A DNA stretch of 64,000 bases, from positions 3,038,001 to 3,102,000 of the forward strand of contig NZ_CP118157.1 of NCBI RefSeq assembly GCF_032878875.1, in the 5' to 3' direction. Below, piece after piece: positions 53,102 through 60,725 of this stretch (position 1 is its first letter; each line of letters opens with the position of its first letter). A model generated the notes under the pieces. It was not told the origin of the DNA, ran no database searches, and worked only from the letters and a program-made list of their open reading frames with translations. The stretch is from Microbacterium sp. AB (lineage in GTDB: Bacteria; Actinomycetota; Actinomycetes; Actinomycetales; Microbacteriaceae). A program made the translations under genes and the position numbers.

Positions 53102-54091
53102 TCAGGAGCGGGCGACGAGCCGGATGAGCCCCGCCTCGCGCGCGGCGGTGAAGCCGGGCAGGTCGATCGGCCCCTGGCCCCGCCAGCCGGAGACGAGGCG
53201 GGCGACCTCGAGGGTCTGCGTGCGCGTCAGGCTCGCGCCGAACTCGCTCCGCGCGACGTGCCGGATGATCCGGTGCCGCAGGGCGGGCGGGTTCGCCGCG
53301 AGCGCGGAGACCGAGATCGCGATGCCCGCGTCGACGTGCTCGACGATGTCCTCGATCGTCTCGTCGATCATGTCGGCGAACGCCTCGTTGTCCTCGCGCA
53401 GCTGCTCGGCGGTGCGGGCGAGCGCGTCCGCGACGCCCGGGCCGAGCTCCGACTCGAGCAGGGGGAGCACGGTGCGCCGGACCCGCACGCGCGAGAACCG
53501 CTCCTCGTGGTTGTGGGGGTCGCTCCAGGCCTCCAGGCCGGAGGCGGCGCAGAACGCCTCCGTCTGGGCGCGGCGGATGGCCAGGAGGGGACGGATCCAC
53601 GCGAGGCCGCGCTCGTCGAGGCGGTGCGGCGACATCCCGGCGAGGCTCCCCGCGCCGGCGCCTCGGGCGAGGCCGAGCAGGACGGTCTCGGCCTGGTCGT
53701 CGAGGGTGTGGCCGAGCAGCACGGCCGCGGCCCCCGTCTCCGCGGCGACCGCGCGCAGGGCGGCGTGGCGCGCGTCGCGGGCGGCGGCCTCGGGGCCGGC
53801 GCCGACCGCCACCTCGACGCGGACGGTGCGCGCCTCCGCGATCCCGGTATCCCGGGCCTGGGCCGCCGCACGCGCGGCGACATCCGCGGAGCCGGCCTGC
53901 AGGCCGTGGTCGATCGTCGCGCTCGCGACGCCGAGCCCGAGCCTCGGCGCCTCGAACGCCGTCGCCGCGGCGAGGGCGAGCGAGTCGGGGCCGCCGGAGA
54001 GGGCCACGAGGACGGTCGCATCGGAGCCCTCGAGCGGGGCGAGGGCCGTGCGCACGGCGAGCCGGACGGCGGCGACATCGGGGGAGAGCAC
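53102..54091 (-). CDS. tilS: tRNA(Ile)-lysidine synthetase
   Basis: A 329-residue N-type ATP pyrophosphatase with the PP-loop LVALSGGPDSLALAAA near residue 28, SATIDHGLQAGSADVAA and LLGHTLDDQAETVLLGLARG. The C-terminal part is short, as in actinobacterial TilS. It attaches lysine to C34 of tRNA-Ile(CAU) so that it reads AUA. It is divergent from ppa across 99 bp; the start is GTG at 54091. The ole operon lies between it and hpt, its usual neighbour. Confidence 0.93.
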   Translation of the reverse strand: MLSPDVAAVRLAVRTALAPLEGSDATVLVALSGGPDSLALAAATAFEAPRLGLGVASATIDHGLQAGSADVAARAAAQARDTGIAEARTVRVEVAVGAGPEAAARDARHAALRAVAAETGAAAVLLGHTLDDQAETVLLGLARGAGAGSLAGMSPHRLDERGLAWIRPLLAIRRAQTEAFCAASGLEAWSDPHNHEERFSRVRVRRTVLPLLESELGPGVADALARTAEQLREDNEAFADMIDETIEDIVEHVDAGIAISVSALAANPPALRHRIIRHVARSEFGASLTRTQTLEVARLVSGWRGQGPIDLPGFTAAREAGLIRLVARS

Positions 54092-54190
54092 CCGTCAACG
54101 CTATCGCCGGGCGGCGGAAGGACTCACGCCCATCCGGCCCACGGCTAGGGTTTTACCTGTCAGATTCACAACCACGGAGGACACAATCGC

Positions 54191-54727
54191 ATGGGCGCGT
54201 ACGACGCAGTCATCGAGATCCCGCGCGGCAGCCGCGTGAAGTACGAGGTCGACCACGGCACGGGCCGCGTGTTCCTCGACCGCGTGCTGTACACGACGTT
54301 CGGCTACCCCACCGACTACGGCTTCTTCGACAACACCCTCGGCGAGGACGGCGACCCGCTCGACGTGCTCGTGCTGCTCGACTACCCGGTCTACCCCGGG
54401 GTCGGCGCCACCGTGCGCCCCGTCGCCGTGCTCAAGATGAGCGACGAGGCCGGCGGCGACGACAAGGTCGTCGCCGTGCTCGCGAAGGACCCGCGGTGGG
54501 ACCACATCCAGGACGTCGACGACATCCCGGAGCACACCCGCAATGAGATCGCGCACTTCTTCGAGCACTACAAGGACCTCGAGCCGAACAAGTGGGTGAA
54601 GGTCGACGAGTGGGCCGGCGCCGCCGAGGCCGAGCGCCTCATCGCGGAGGCGTATGCGCGCTTCGAGGAGGAAGAGGGCAGGACCCAGACGCAGGGCGAG
54701 GGCGAGCTGCCCGACACGCGCTCCTGA
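54191..54727 (+). CDS. ppa: Inorganic pyrophosphatase
   Basis: A 178-residue family I soluble pyrophosphatase: YDAVIEIPRGSRVKYEVDHG, FGYPTDYGFFDNTLGEDGDP, LDVLVLLDYPVYPGVGATVR (metal-binding aspartates), DEAGGDDKVVAVLAKDPRWD and HFFEHYKDLEPNKWVKVDEW. It hydrolyses pyrophosphate released in biosynthesis. GGAGG lies upstream of the ATG, and a strong terminator follows the stop. Confidence 0.96.
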   Translation: MGAYDAVIEIPRGSRVKYEVDHGTGRVFLDRVLYTTFGYPTDYGFFDNTLGEDGDPLDVLVLLDYPVYPGVGATVRPVAVLKMSDEAGGDDKVVAVLAKDPRWDHIQDVDDIPEHTRNEIAHFFEHYKDLEPNKWVKVDEWAGAAEAERLIAEAYARFEEEEGRTQTQGEGELPDTRS

Positions 54728-54742
54728 GACATCCGCTCACGC

Positions 54743-54774
54743 GAAGAGGGCCCGCCGTCCGGCGGGCCCTCTTC
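54743..54774. terminator. Bidirectional terminator between ppa and the M23 peptidase gene
   Basis: A perfect 14-bp stem (GAAGAGGGCCCGCC at 54743-54756 paired with 54761-54774) with a 4-base loop lies between two convergent genes, starting 15 bases after the ppa stop. The arms themselves end in CTTC/GAAG, so weak T-tracts occur on both strands. Confidence 0.85.
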
Positions 54775-54789
54775 CGTCCCGGCTCGGGG

Positions 54790-56274
54790 TCAGACCCAGA
54801 TGCCTCGCGCGGCCATGAAGTCGATGGGGTTCACGGTGGCGCCGTTCACGTACACCTCGAAGTGGAGGTGGCATCCGAACGAGTTGCCCGTGTTCCCTTC
54901 GAGGGCGATGAGCTGCCCCGCCTCGACCCACTGGCCGTTGCCCACGAGCAGCCCGCCGTCGACGATGTGGGCGTAGCCGGTGGCCGTGCCGTCGCCGTTG
55001 TCGATCCTGATGTAGTTGCCGTAGCCGCCGTTGTAGCCGGAGTAGACGACCGTGCCGGAGTGCGCGGCGTAGATCGCCGAGCCGCAGCCCTGAGCGAGGT
55101 CGACGCCCGCGTGGAACGACGTGGAGCAGTAGCTCGATCCGCACTGCTGGCTGCGATAGCCGTAGCCGGAGGTCTGCACGCCGTTGTTCGGCCGGACCCA
55201 TCCGCCGGAGCCGTTCTGCGTGGTGCCGCCGCCGTTGTCGGCCGGGGCCTCGTTGCCGCCACCGCCGCCCCCGCTGTTGTTCTGCTCTTGCTGCTGCTGC
55301 TGCTGTTGCTGTTGCTGCTGTTCGAGCTGCTGCTGTTGCTGCTGCTGCAGGAGGAGGCGCTGACGCTCCGCCTCCTCGCGTGCGCGCTGCTCGGCCTCGC
55401 GGCGCAGCTGCTCCTCGTACTGGCGCTTCGCCTCGACGCCCTCTTCGTACTCGGCCGTCGTCTTGCTGGTCGTGTCCTTAAGGGCGGCGAGCTGCGCCTC
55501 GAGGGTGATGAGGTTCTCCTCCTGGTCGGCGAGGGCGGCCTCGGCCGCCTGCTGCGCCTCCAGGGCGGCCGCCATCTTCTCCTCGGCGATCTTCTGAAGA
55601 CGGTCGCGCTCGGTACGGGCGACCTCCGCCTGGTCGGTGAGCGACTGGGCGGAGTCGCGCGCGGCGGCGGCCTGGGCGTAGACGGACTCGTTCCGCTCGA
55701 TGAGCTTGTCCATCTGCCCCAGCTGGGTGAGCAGCTGGTCCGCGTTCTCGGAGGAGCCGGCGAAGAGGATCTCGAGGGACGTGTCGTCGCCGCCCGAACG
55801 CGCGAGCTGAGCGGCGAGGCGCGAGGCGGTGAGCGCGGCCTCGTCGGCCTTCGCCGACTGCTCGTCGGCCTGCTTCTGGAGCTCGTCCGCGCGGTAGGCG
55901 GCCTGGTAGTAGGCCTGCTGCGCCTCGTAGTAGGCGTCCGCCGCGGCCTCCGCGGCGGCCTGCGTCTCGGCGACGCGCTGCTTGAGACCGGCGATGAGGT
56001 TCTCGATGCGGGTCACTTCGGAGGCCTTGGCGGACTCGTCGTTCCGTGCCTTCTCGACGTCCGCCCATGACGGGTAGTCGTCGGGGTTGTACGTCGCCGC
56101 GACGGCGGCCGACCCGAACGGGCTGGCCACGGTCACCGCGCCGATCGCGGCGACACCGAGCACGGCTCCGATGGCCAACGCTCTGCGGCGCGACATCGGG
56201 TTCCAGAGGACGCGTCGCTCAGCGGCGGTGGGGGCGCAGTCGCACGCCTCCGCGGAATCGTCTACGGCGTCCAT
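54790..56274 (-). CDS. Secreted M23 (LytM/NlpD-type) peptidase with coiled coils
   Basis: A 494-residue exported protein: membrane/signal segment ALAIGAVLGVAAIGAVTVAS near residue 35, a coiled-coil domain (residues ~75-340, rich in Ala/Glu/Gln, with DQLLTQLGQMDKLIERNESV), a Gln-rich linker (two runs totalling about 19 Gln, 55282-55350) and a Gly-rich spacer, then an M23 domain with zinc ligands in SFHAGVDLAQG and CHLHFEVYV. Such proteins cleave peptidoglycan cross-links or activate amidases during division. The ATG at 56274 has an AGAAGG ribosome site; longer upstream frames are unlikely. Confidence 0.88.
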   Translation of the reverse strand: MDAVDDSAEACDCAPTAAERRVLWNPMSRRRALAIGAVLGVAAIGAVTVASPFGSAAVAATYNPDDYPSWADVEKARNDESAKASEVTRIENLIAGLKQRVAETQAAAEAAADAYYEAQQAYYQAAYRADELQKQADEQSAKADEAALTASRLAAQLARSGGDDTSLEILFAGSSENADQLLTQLGQMDKLIERNESVYAQAAAARDSAQSLTDQAEVARTERDRLQKIAEEKMAAALEAQQAAEAALADQEENLITLEAQLAALKDTTSKTTAEYEEGVEAKRQYEEQLRREAEQRAREEAERQRLLLQQQQQQQLEQQQQQQQQQQQEQNNSGGGGGGNEAPADNGGGTTQNGSGGWVRPNNGVQTSGYGYRSQQCGSSYCSTSFHAGVDLAQGCGSAIYAAHSGTVVYSGYNGGYGNYIRIDNGDGTATGYAHIVDGGLLVGNGQWVEAGQLIALEGNTGNSFGCHLHFEVYVNGATVNPIDFMAARGIWV

Positions 56275-56484
56275 CACACCCTTCTCCACGCGAGTCACAC
56301 ACGCAACACTAACAACATCCGCCTCAATCGCCACGTCTGATTTCTGCGCGAGAGCAGAGGGGACGGGGCTCATCCTCCCCCGGACCCCCGCTCCGGCACG
56401 CCCGGCGCGCGGGAGGAGTTTGGTTTTTCCGCGGTGGTCTGCGTATGCTGGATCGTCGGCAAGCGTGAGCCCGCGGTTCACCCC

Positions 56485-56557
56485 GGCCCCATCGTTTAGC
56501 GGCCTAGGACGCCGCCCTTTCACGGCGGTAGCACGGGTTCGAATCCCGTTGGGGTCA
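56485..56557 (+). tRNA. tRNA-Glu (TTC anticodon)
   Basis: A 73-nt cloverleaf with acceptor GGCCCCA/TGGGGTC, anticodon loop CTTTCAC (TTC) and T-arm GGTTCGAATCC. CCA is not encoded. First of three clustered tRNA genes. Confidence 0.95.
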
Positions 56558-56601
56558 CACGAGCTGATACAATTGAAGATCGTGTGCGCAAGCACAAGTA
56601 T

Positions 56602-56675
56602 GGCCCTGTAGCGCAGTTGGTTAGCGTGCCGCCCTGTCACGGCGGAGGTCGCGGGTTCAAGTCCCGTCAGGGTCG
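56602..56675 (+). tRNA. tRNA-Asp (GTC anticodon)
   Basis: A 74-nt cloverleaf with acceptor GGCCCTG/CAGGGTC, anticodon loop CTGTCAC (GTC) and T-arm GGTTCAAGTCC. It follows tRNA-Glu by 44 bp and is followed by a terminator. Confidence 0.95.
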
Positions 56676-56687
56676 CTCCAAGCGACG

Positions 56688-56722
56688 GGCCTTCTCGGAC
56701 ACACACTGTCGAGAAGGCCTTT
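56688..56722 (+). terminator. Terminator after tRNA-Asp
   Basis: A perfect 10-bp stem (GGCCTTCTCG at 56688-56697 with 56710-56719, loop 12) followed by TTTC, 12 bases after tRNA-Asp. It ends the Glu-Asp transcript; tRNA-Phe may have its own promoter. Confidence 0.75.
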
Positions 56723-56752
56723 CGTGTCGGAGGCGACGGACAGCCGTCGCTC

Positions 56753-56825
56753 GGCTCTGTAGCTCAGTTGGTAGAGCGCACGACTGAAAATCGTGAGGTC
56801 ACGGGATCGACGCCCGTCGGAGCCA
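56753..56825 (+). tRNA. tRNA-Phe (GAA anticodon)
   Basis: A 73-nt cloverleaf with acceptor GGCTCTG/CGGAGCC, anticodon loop CTGAAAA (GAA) and T-stem ACGGG/CCCGT around loop ATCGACG. Its 3' 43 nt recur, with four mismatches, at 58565-58607, flanking the Fic islet. Confidence 0.95.
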
Positions 56826-56830
56826 CTGGG

Positions 56831-56866
56831 ACCCTCGTGCGGCTTCTACGCACGGGGGTTTCTTTG
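56831..56866 (+). terminator. Terminator after tRNA-Phe
   Basis: An 11-bp stem (ACCCTCGTGCG at 56831-56841 paired with 56849-56859, one G-T pair, loop 7) followed by TTTCTTT: a canonical intrinsic terminator. Confidence 0.85.
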
Positions 56867-57271
56867 ATTCTCCTGGTCAGCGGTGGTTTTCGCCGGTGAC
56901 GTGCCTACGGTTGTCCACTGAGGCTTCGACGCCATCCAGGTCTCGAGATCCGACGATTCCTCGGCAGACATCGTCATCACCGTGTGGGAGTGACTGAACC
57001 CGCGGTCCACGGGAAGCCCCGTCCCGTGGGCCGCGGGTTCCACATCAGGCAGGGAAACTCGACCCACGAGCTCCAGGGCTCCGCAGTTACCGAAGTCGAG
57101 GTGTCGCTGCTTGACGTAGAGGCGAGAGCGCGCCGCGTCGAAACGACTAACCAAGCTGACCTTCCAACTGTTGCGAGAGCCTGCTGGAGCGTTAGCTGCA
57201 CCCTCCAACTGCAGTTGCCCAACCTCTCGCACGCTCCAACTGAAGGCATGCATCTGTTGTAGTTTAAAGGG
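56867..57271. other. Left part of the tRNA-Phe islet, no convincing gene; repeats before fic
   Basis: Both strands have 90-135-codon open frames here but neither resembles a known protein, and codon use is unlike the chromosome. The right part looks regulatory: TCCAACTG occurs at 57163, 57204 and 57235, with a perfect 12-bp palindrome CAACTGCAGTTG at 57206-57217 and inverted copies of TGCGAGAG (57172-57179 / 57224-57231). A possible -10 (TAGTTT near 57259) precedes the fic start. The region may also hold remains of an integrase-like or other lost gene, which I cannot show. Confidence 0.45.
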
Positions 57272-58444
57272 GTGGATGCAACTCGATTCGTAGATTCCGC
57301 GTTTGGCAGCGCCACGCGCGAGCCAGGCAAGAAGGACGCGTTCGTCTACTATCTCCCCAAGCCCATCCCCCGTCAGCTTGAGCTGTCGAGCACCGTGGTG
57401 GCCTCGCTATCGGAGGCGGATGCTGCCCTCGGTCACCTGCAGGGCCTCGGCATGCTCATCACTGACCCCAGTCTCCTCATCGGCCCGTACCTTCGCCGCG
57501 AGGCGCTTGCCAGTTCACGCATCGAAGGTACGCAGGCGTCGCTCTCCGATGTCTTTCAAGCGGAAGTGGACGCCGACGCGCGGAACGACGATACCGCCGA
57601 AGTGCAGCGCTACCTCGAGGCGACTTGGCAAGCGTACGAACTTGCCGGAACGCTCCCGATCACTCAGCGCCTCATTCTCCAGGTCCACGAGACGCTATTG
57701 ACCGGCGTGCGCGGCGAGGAGAAGTCACCCGGCGAGTTCCGGCGATCCCCCGTGTGGGTCGGCCGCGCCGGAGCCACCCCCGACAAGGCGACGTTCGTGC
57801 CGCCCTTGCCCCAGCACCTCGGCGACCTCCTCGCAGACTGGGAGCGATTCGTGAACGACGACGGCCGCAGCCTCCCCGCGCTCATCCAGGCAGCGCTGAT
57901 GCACTACCAGTTCGAAACGATCCACCCGTTCCTCGACGGCAACGGGAGGATCGGCCGGCTGCTCATCAACCTCCTGCTCATGGAACGTAAACGCCTCCCC
58001 CTGCCGCTGCTCTACCTCTCGAACTATTTCGAGACACACCGCGACGAATACTACGAGCGACTGCAGGCGGTGCGCGAGGACGCCGACGTCGAGGGCTGGC
58101 TCCTGTTCTTCCTCGATGCGGTCCACGCCCAGGCAGACGACGCCGTCGCCCGCTCTCGACGCCTCATCTCCATCCGTGAGAGCTACCACTCGGAGGCAAT
58201 CAAGGAGCGCTCGAGCCTGCCCCGACTTGTCGACATCATCGTGCGCAACCCTTTCGTGACTGTGAAGTCCGTGCAGGATGTGCTTGAGCTAACGAATCAG
58301 GGAGCGCGAAACCTGATCAAGAACGCCGAGACGCGCGGCTGGCTTCGATCGCTCGGAACCCACGGCCGCGGTGGTCGCGAGCGCTGGTACTCCCCCGCGA
58401 TCTTCGAGGTCATCGAACTGCCCATGAGATACACCGGAGAGTGA
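57272..58444 (+). CDS. Fic-domain protein (class II, predicted AMP-transferase)
   Basis: A 390-residue protein. The catalytic Fic motif HPFLDGNGRIGR lies near residue 227 with the conserved His, Asp/Gly and Arg. The N-terminal inhibitory helix motif SSRIEGTQ (S/T-x3-E-G) is near residue 82, making this a class II self-inhibited Fic protein. FVPPLPQHLGDLLADWERFV is the flap/hairpin region of the Fic_N type. The C-terminal ~80 residues (LPRLVDIIVRNPFVTVKSVQ, VLELTNQGARNLIKNAE) form a winged HTH. Such proteins transfer AMP to proteins and may autoregulate through the HTH. The GTG start at 57272 is close to an AAGGGG site. It is the only clear gene in the tRNA-Phe islet. Confidence 0.9.
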   Translation: MDATRFVDSAFGSATREPGKKDAFVYYLPKPIPRQLELSSTVVASLSEADAALGHLQGLGMLITDPSLLIGPYLRREALASSRIEGTQASLSDVFQAEVDADARNDDTAEVQRYLEATWQAYELAGTLPITQRLILQVHETLLTGVRGEEKSPGEFRRSPVWVGRAGATPDKATFVPPLPQHLGDLLADWERFVNDDGRSLPALIQAALMHYQFETIHPFLDGNGRIGRLLINLLLMERKRLPLPLLYLSNYFETHRDEYYERLQAVREDADVEGWLLFFLDAVHAQADDAVARSRRLISIRESYHSEAIKERSSLPRLVDIIVRNPFVTVKSVQDVLELTNQGARNLIKNAETRGWLRSLGTHGRGGRERWYSPAIFEVIELPMRYTGE

Positions 58445-58564
58445 TCGTCGTGCCGGTTCTGTGCCGGTAGCTCCACGGAAACCACCCTCGACCAACCATG
58501 ACGATTTCCGCAGAATCGCGCGGCAAACGGCGACCGACAGGCACCCGCCACCCCGCCGCGTCCA

Positions 58565-58607
58565 ACTGAGAATCGGGAGGTCACGGGATCGATGCCCGTC
58601 GGAGCCG
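58565..58607 (+). repeat. Imperfect 43-bp copy of the tRNA-Phe 3' end (islet boundary)
   Basis: 39 of 43 bases match 56783-56825, covering anticodon loop to discriminator of tRNA-Phe. The copy has no 5' half and carries mutations in the anticodon loop (GAG for GAA) and T-loop, so it is not a functional tRNA. It marks the distal end of DNA inserted at tRNA-Phe. Confidence 0.8.
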
Positions 58608-58616
58608 CCACCTGAA

Positions 58617-58636
58617 ACCCCCGGTTCGCCGGGGGT
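58617..58636 (+). terminator. Terminator after the tRNA-Phe fragment
   Basis: An 8-bp perfect stem ACCCCCGG/CCGGGGGT with a TTCG loop, followed by CTTC, ten bases after the tRNA fragment. It probably is the original downstream end of the tRNA-Phe locus, displaced by the insertion, and now also ends fic transcription. Confidence 0.7.
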
Positions 58637-58638
58637 CT

Positions 58639-59216
58639 TCATCCCGACGATACGACGAGCGATCGCGGGTTCCCCGCAGCGGCACTCAGGACAGCGACAC
58701 CCTTGAGGTGCCGTTCCGGGTTCCGCGAATCGACGGCATACGCCGCTGCCGTCGCGCCGAGCGAGTCCGGCACATCGACGTCGAACGCGCACCAGCCGCG
58801 ATCGTGTCGGCGTCACGCCGCTGAAGCGCCTGCGCAGCCCCGGGAGATCGCAGCAGCGGGCGCAGCTGCCATCGCGTACGCGCACGAACGTTCCGTGCGA
58901 CCACGACGTCGACCACATCGTCACCCCGCGTGAAGCGGTGCACGGGATTCCCGCACGAAGGTCCGAGCGCTTCGAAGCCAAGGCCCCTAAGCGCACCCGC
59001 GACAGCAGACACCGCCGCCGTCTCGATGTTCCGCAGCACGTCGACATCGCGGGTCGGGCGCGTCGCTTCGACGCGAGCACGGATCGCATGGACGTGGACC
59101 ATGAGCCCACCAACGAGGGTCCAGCTCCCCGGCGGTGTCGCTTCAGCGATCTCGAACATCGGAGGCCACGGCTGGACGTCTCCGGGGACGGCTATGACGT
59201 GTGCGCGGCCAGCCAT
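58639..59216 (-). pseudogene. Nucleotidyltransferase (AbiEii-like), frameshifted
   Basis: From ATG 59216 the minus strand encodes MAGRAHVIAVPGDVQP, then a nucleotidyltransferase core SWTLVGGLMVHVHAIRA and RPTRDVDVLRNIETAAV (GG...D.D pattern), RFTRGDDVVDVVVARN and LLRSPGAAQALQRRD. Near 58800 the frame must change to continue as CAFDVDVPDSLGATAAAYAV, DSRNPERHLKGVAVL to a stop at 58639. Proteins of this type (AbiEii/AbiGii family) act as toxins that modify tRNA ends or nucleotides, paired with an upstream HTH protein. The frameshift makes this copy probably inactive. Confidence 0.65.
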
Positions 59217-59845
59217 GCGCTCCTCATCCGATCCAGGGCGTCGAGACCAGCGGCTCGCACACGAGCCTGCGCGCTGCGCGCGGCATCGACGGCGACCAGC
59301 GCGCGGCGTCCCTTCCCAGCGGAACTCGACATCACGGAACCGATAGACATGGACCACTCCCTCGGCAGCCGGCACCAACAGCGCTTCGTCCATCAGCTCG
59401 TCGAGCGTGAGACCTTTCACGTCGCCGTGGACTTCACGGTGAGCCCCGGCGAGCCGGCCGCTGGAGTCGTCGACGATTCGATCCAGCGCGTTCTCCCCCG
59501 TCGGGCTGAGCAGGGCAGCAGCGCCCTCCACGTCACGCGACGCGAACCGGGCGACGACCACGCCACGAGCGAGCCACGACGCCAATGCCACCGGACCCCG
59601 CGAACGCACCAGCTCGGCGTGCCGCCCCGTGAGGTGCGTGCCCTCGGAGAGCGCGTCGATGATTGCCCGCGACGCGCTCGGCGCAAGCGGGCACCCTCTT
59701 GCCCCCCAAACGCTCACGAGAGAAGACGGACTGGCGCTCGACGAGCCAGACATCGCCGATACCCAGTCCCCGCGACTCGCCGCTGCGGAGCATCGCGAGA
59801 ACCCGCCGCCGCGTCAGGCCGAGCCGCTCGGCAGTCTCGTTCGTC
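59192..59845 (-). pseudogene. HTH-domain partner of the nucleotidyltransferase, decayed
   Basis: The minus strand begins TTNETAERLGLTRRRVLAML with RSGESRGLGIGDVWLVERQS, an excisionase-like winged HTH. No in-frame start codon precedes it. At the homopolymer C6 at 59702-59707 the frame shifts to PLAPSASRAIIDALSEGTHL, WLARGVVVARFASRDVEGAA and LTLDELMDEALLVPAAEGVV; near 59340 it shifts again to LVAVDAARSAQARVRAAGLD, DRMRSAWLAAHTS and a stop at 59192 that overlaps the nucleotidyltransferase start. With two frame changes and no start it is a pseudogene. It would have been the antitoxin/regulator of the pair. Confidence 0.6.
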
Positions 59846-60089
59846 GTGAGATCAGACGTGTATCAATGTTCCTCTCGTGGAACATGTATGCACCTGCCCG
59901 CTGGGGTCGAGCATCCAGTCGGCCCTGTGGAACTCGGGCCACGTGCACGCAGCGGGCTCCCGCGTCGTCCTCATCGCCGGCTACGCGATCACCAACGACG
60001 CGACCTGAGGAGGATGGCCCGCCGGAGCTCGGAGGTCTTCCGCGACCGCGCTCGTCTCGACCCGGACGATGTGGCGCCGCCCCGGGGCC

Positions 60090-60725
60090 TCAGTCGGTCG
60101 TCGCCTTGCGACGATCCCGAACGGCCCCGATCACCGTTCCCGCGGCATAGAGGAACAGCGCTCCGGCGACCACGGAGACGACGATCGTGCGGTTGGATCC
60201 GTTGAGCACGTTGTTCACCCATCCCAGCAGAGGGACGCTGTACCAGAGCGTGCCGCGGATCTGCACGGCCTGCACCGGGTCGGGGTCGGGCGCGGCGTTG
60301 TTGTCCCCCTGCGTGACGAAGCTCAGCTCGCCGTCCGCGTAGGACTTCGAGATCACCCGGTGGCTCACCACGGCGGGTTCACCGGAACGGATCTGGTAGG
60401 TCACGACATCGCCGACCGCGATCTCGTCGACGGGCGTGGGGCGGATGACGACGAGGGTGCCCGGCGGCAGTCCCGGCTCCATCGACTGGGTGAGAACCGT
60501 CATGGCGCTGCCGCCGACGAGGGCGGGCACGCCGATGACGGCTGCCGCGACGCCGAGGATCAGCACGAGGACCGAGGCGCTGAGCGAGACCGCGAGGTAG
60601 TGCAGGAGGCTCTCGCTCGCCCTGACCCGGCGGGCCTCGTCACGACGACGGCGACGGGAGTCGGCGGCGCCGGAGGCCGCGATGCCGACGGGGAAGGATG
60701 CGGTGGAAAGGGTTGCCTGGGTCAT
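60090..60725 (-). CDS. sipW: SipW-type (ER/archaeal-like) signal peptidase I
   Basis: A 211-residue membrane protein with two helices (LAVSLSASVLVLILGVAAAV near residue 45; IVVSVVAGALFLYAAGTVIG near the C-terminus). The catalytic serine is in TVLTQSMEPGLPPGTLVVIR and the general base is His in AVVSHRVISKSYADG, not Lys, which defines the SipW/ER-type branch. QGDNNAAPDPDPVQAVQIRG is the conserved GDNN box. It is the last gene of a four-gene operon; the ATG overlaps the upstream stop. It should process the three exported proteins encoded upstream. Confidence 0.9.
   Translation of the reverse strand: MTQATLSTASFPVGIAASGAADSRRRRRDEARRVRASESLLHYLAVSLSASVLVLILGVAAAVIGVPALVGGSAMTVLTQSMEPGLPPGTLVVIRPTPVDEIAVGDVVTYQIRSGEPAVVSHRVISKSYADGELSFVTQGDNNAAPDPDPVQAVQIRGTLWYSVPLLGWVNNVLNGSNRTIVVSVVAGALFLYAAGTVIGAVRDRRKATTD

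Noticed and set aside
55282..55350. Gln codon repeat (CTG/TTG runs) in the M23 gene as a possible CRISPR or microsatellite
   Set aside because: It is a coding poly-Gln linker without spacer structure; no CRISPR-like array was seen anywhere in the window.
56846..57253. 135-codon minus-strand frame upstream of fic
   Set aside because: No homology recognised, no ribosome site, and it overlaps the repeat-rich promoter region of fic; kept only as part of the intergenic description.
59930..60006. Short plus-strand frame (SALWNSGHVHAAGSRVVLIAG) ending at 60006 as a gene remnant
   Set aside because: Too short to assign to any family and without start or ribosome site.
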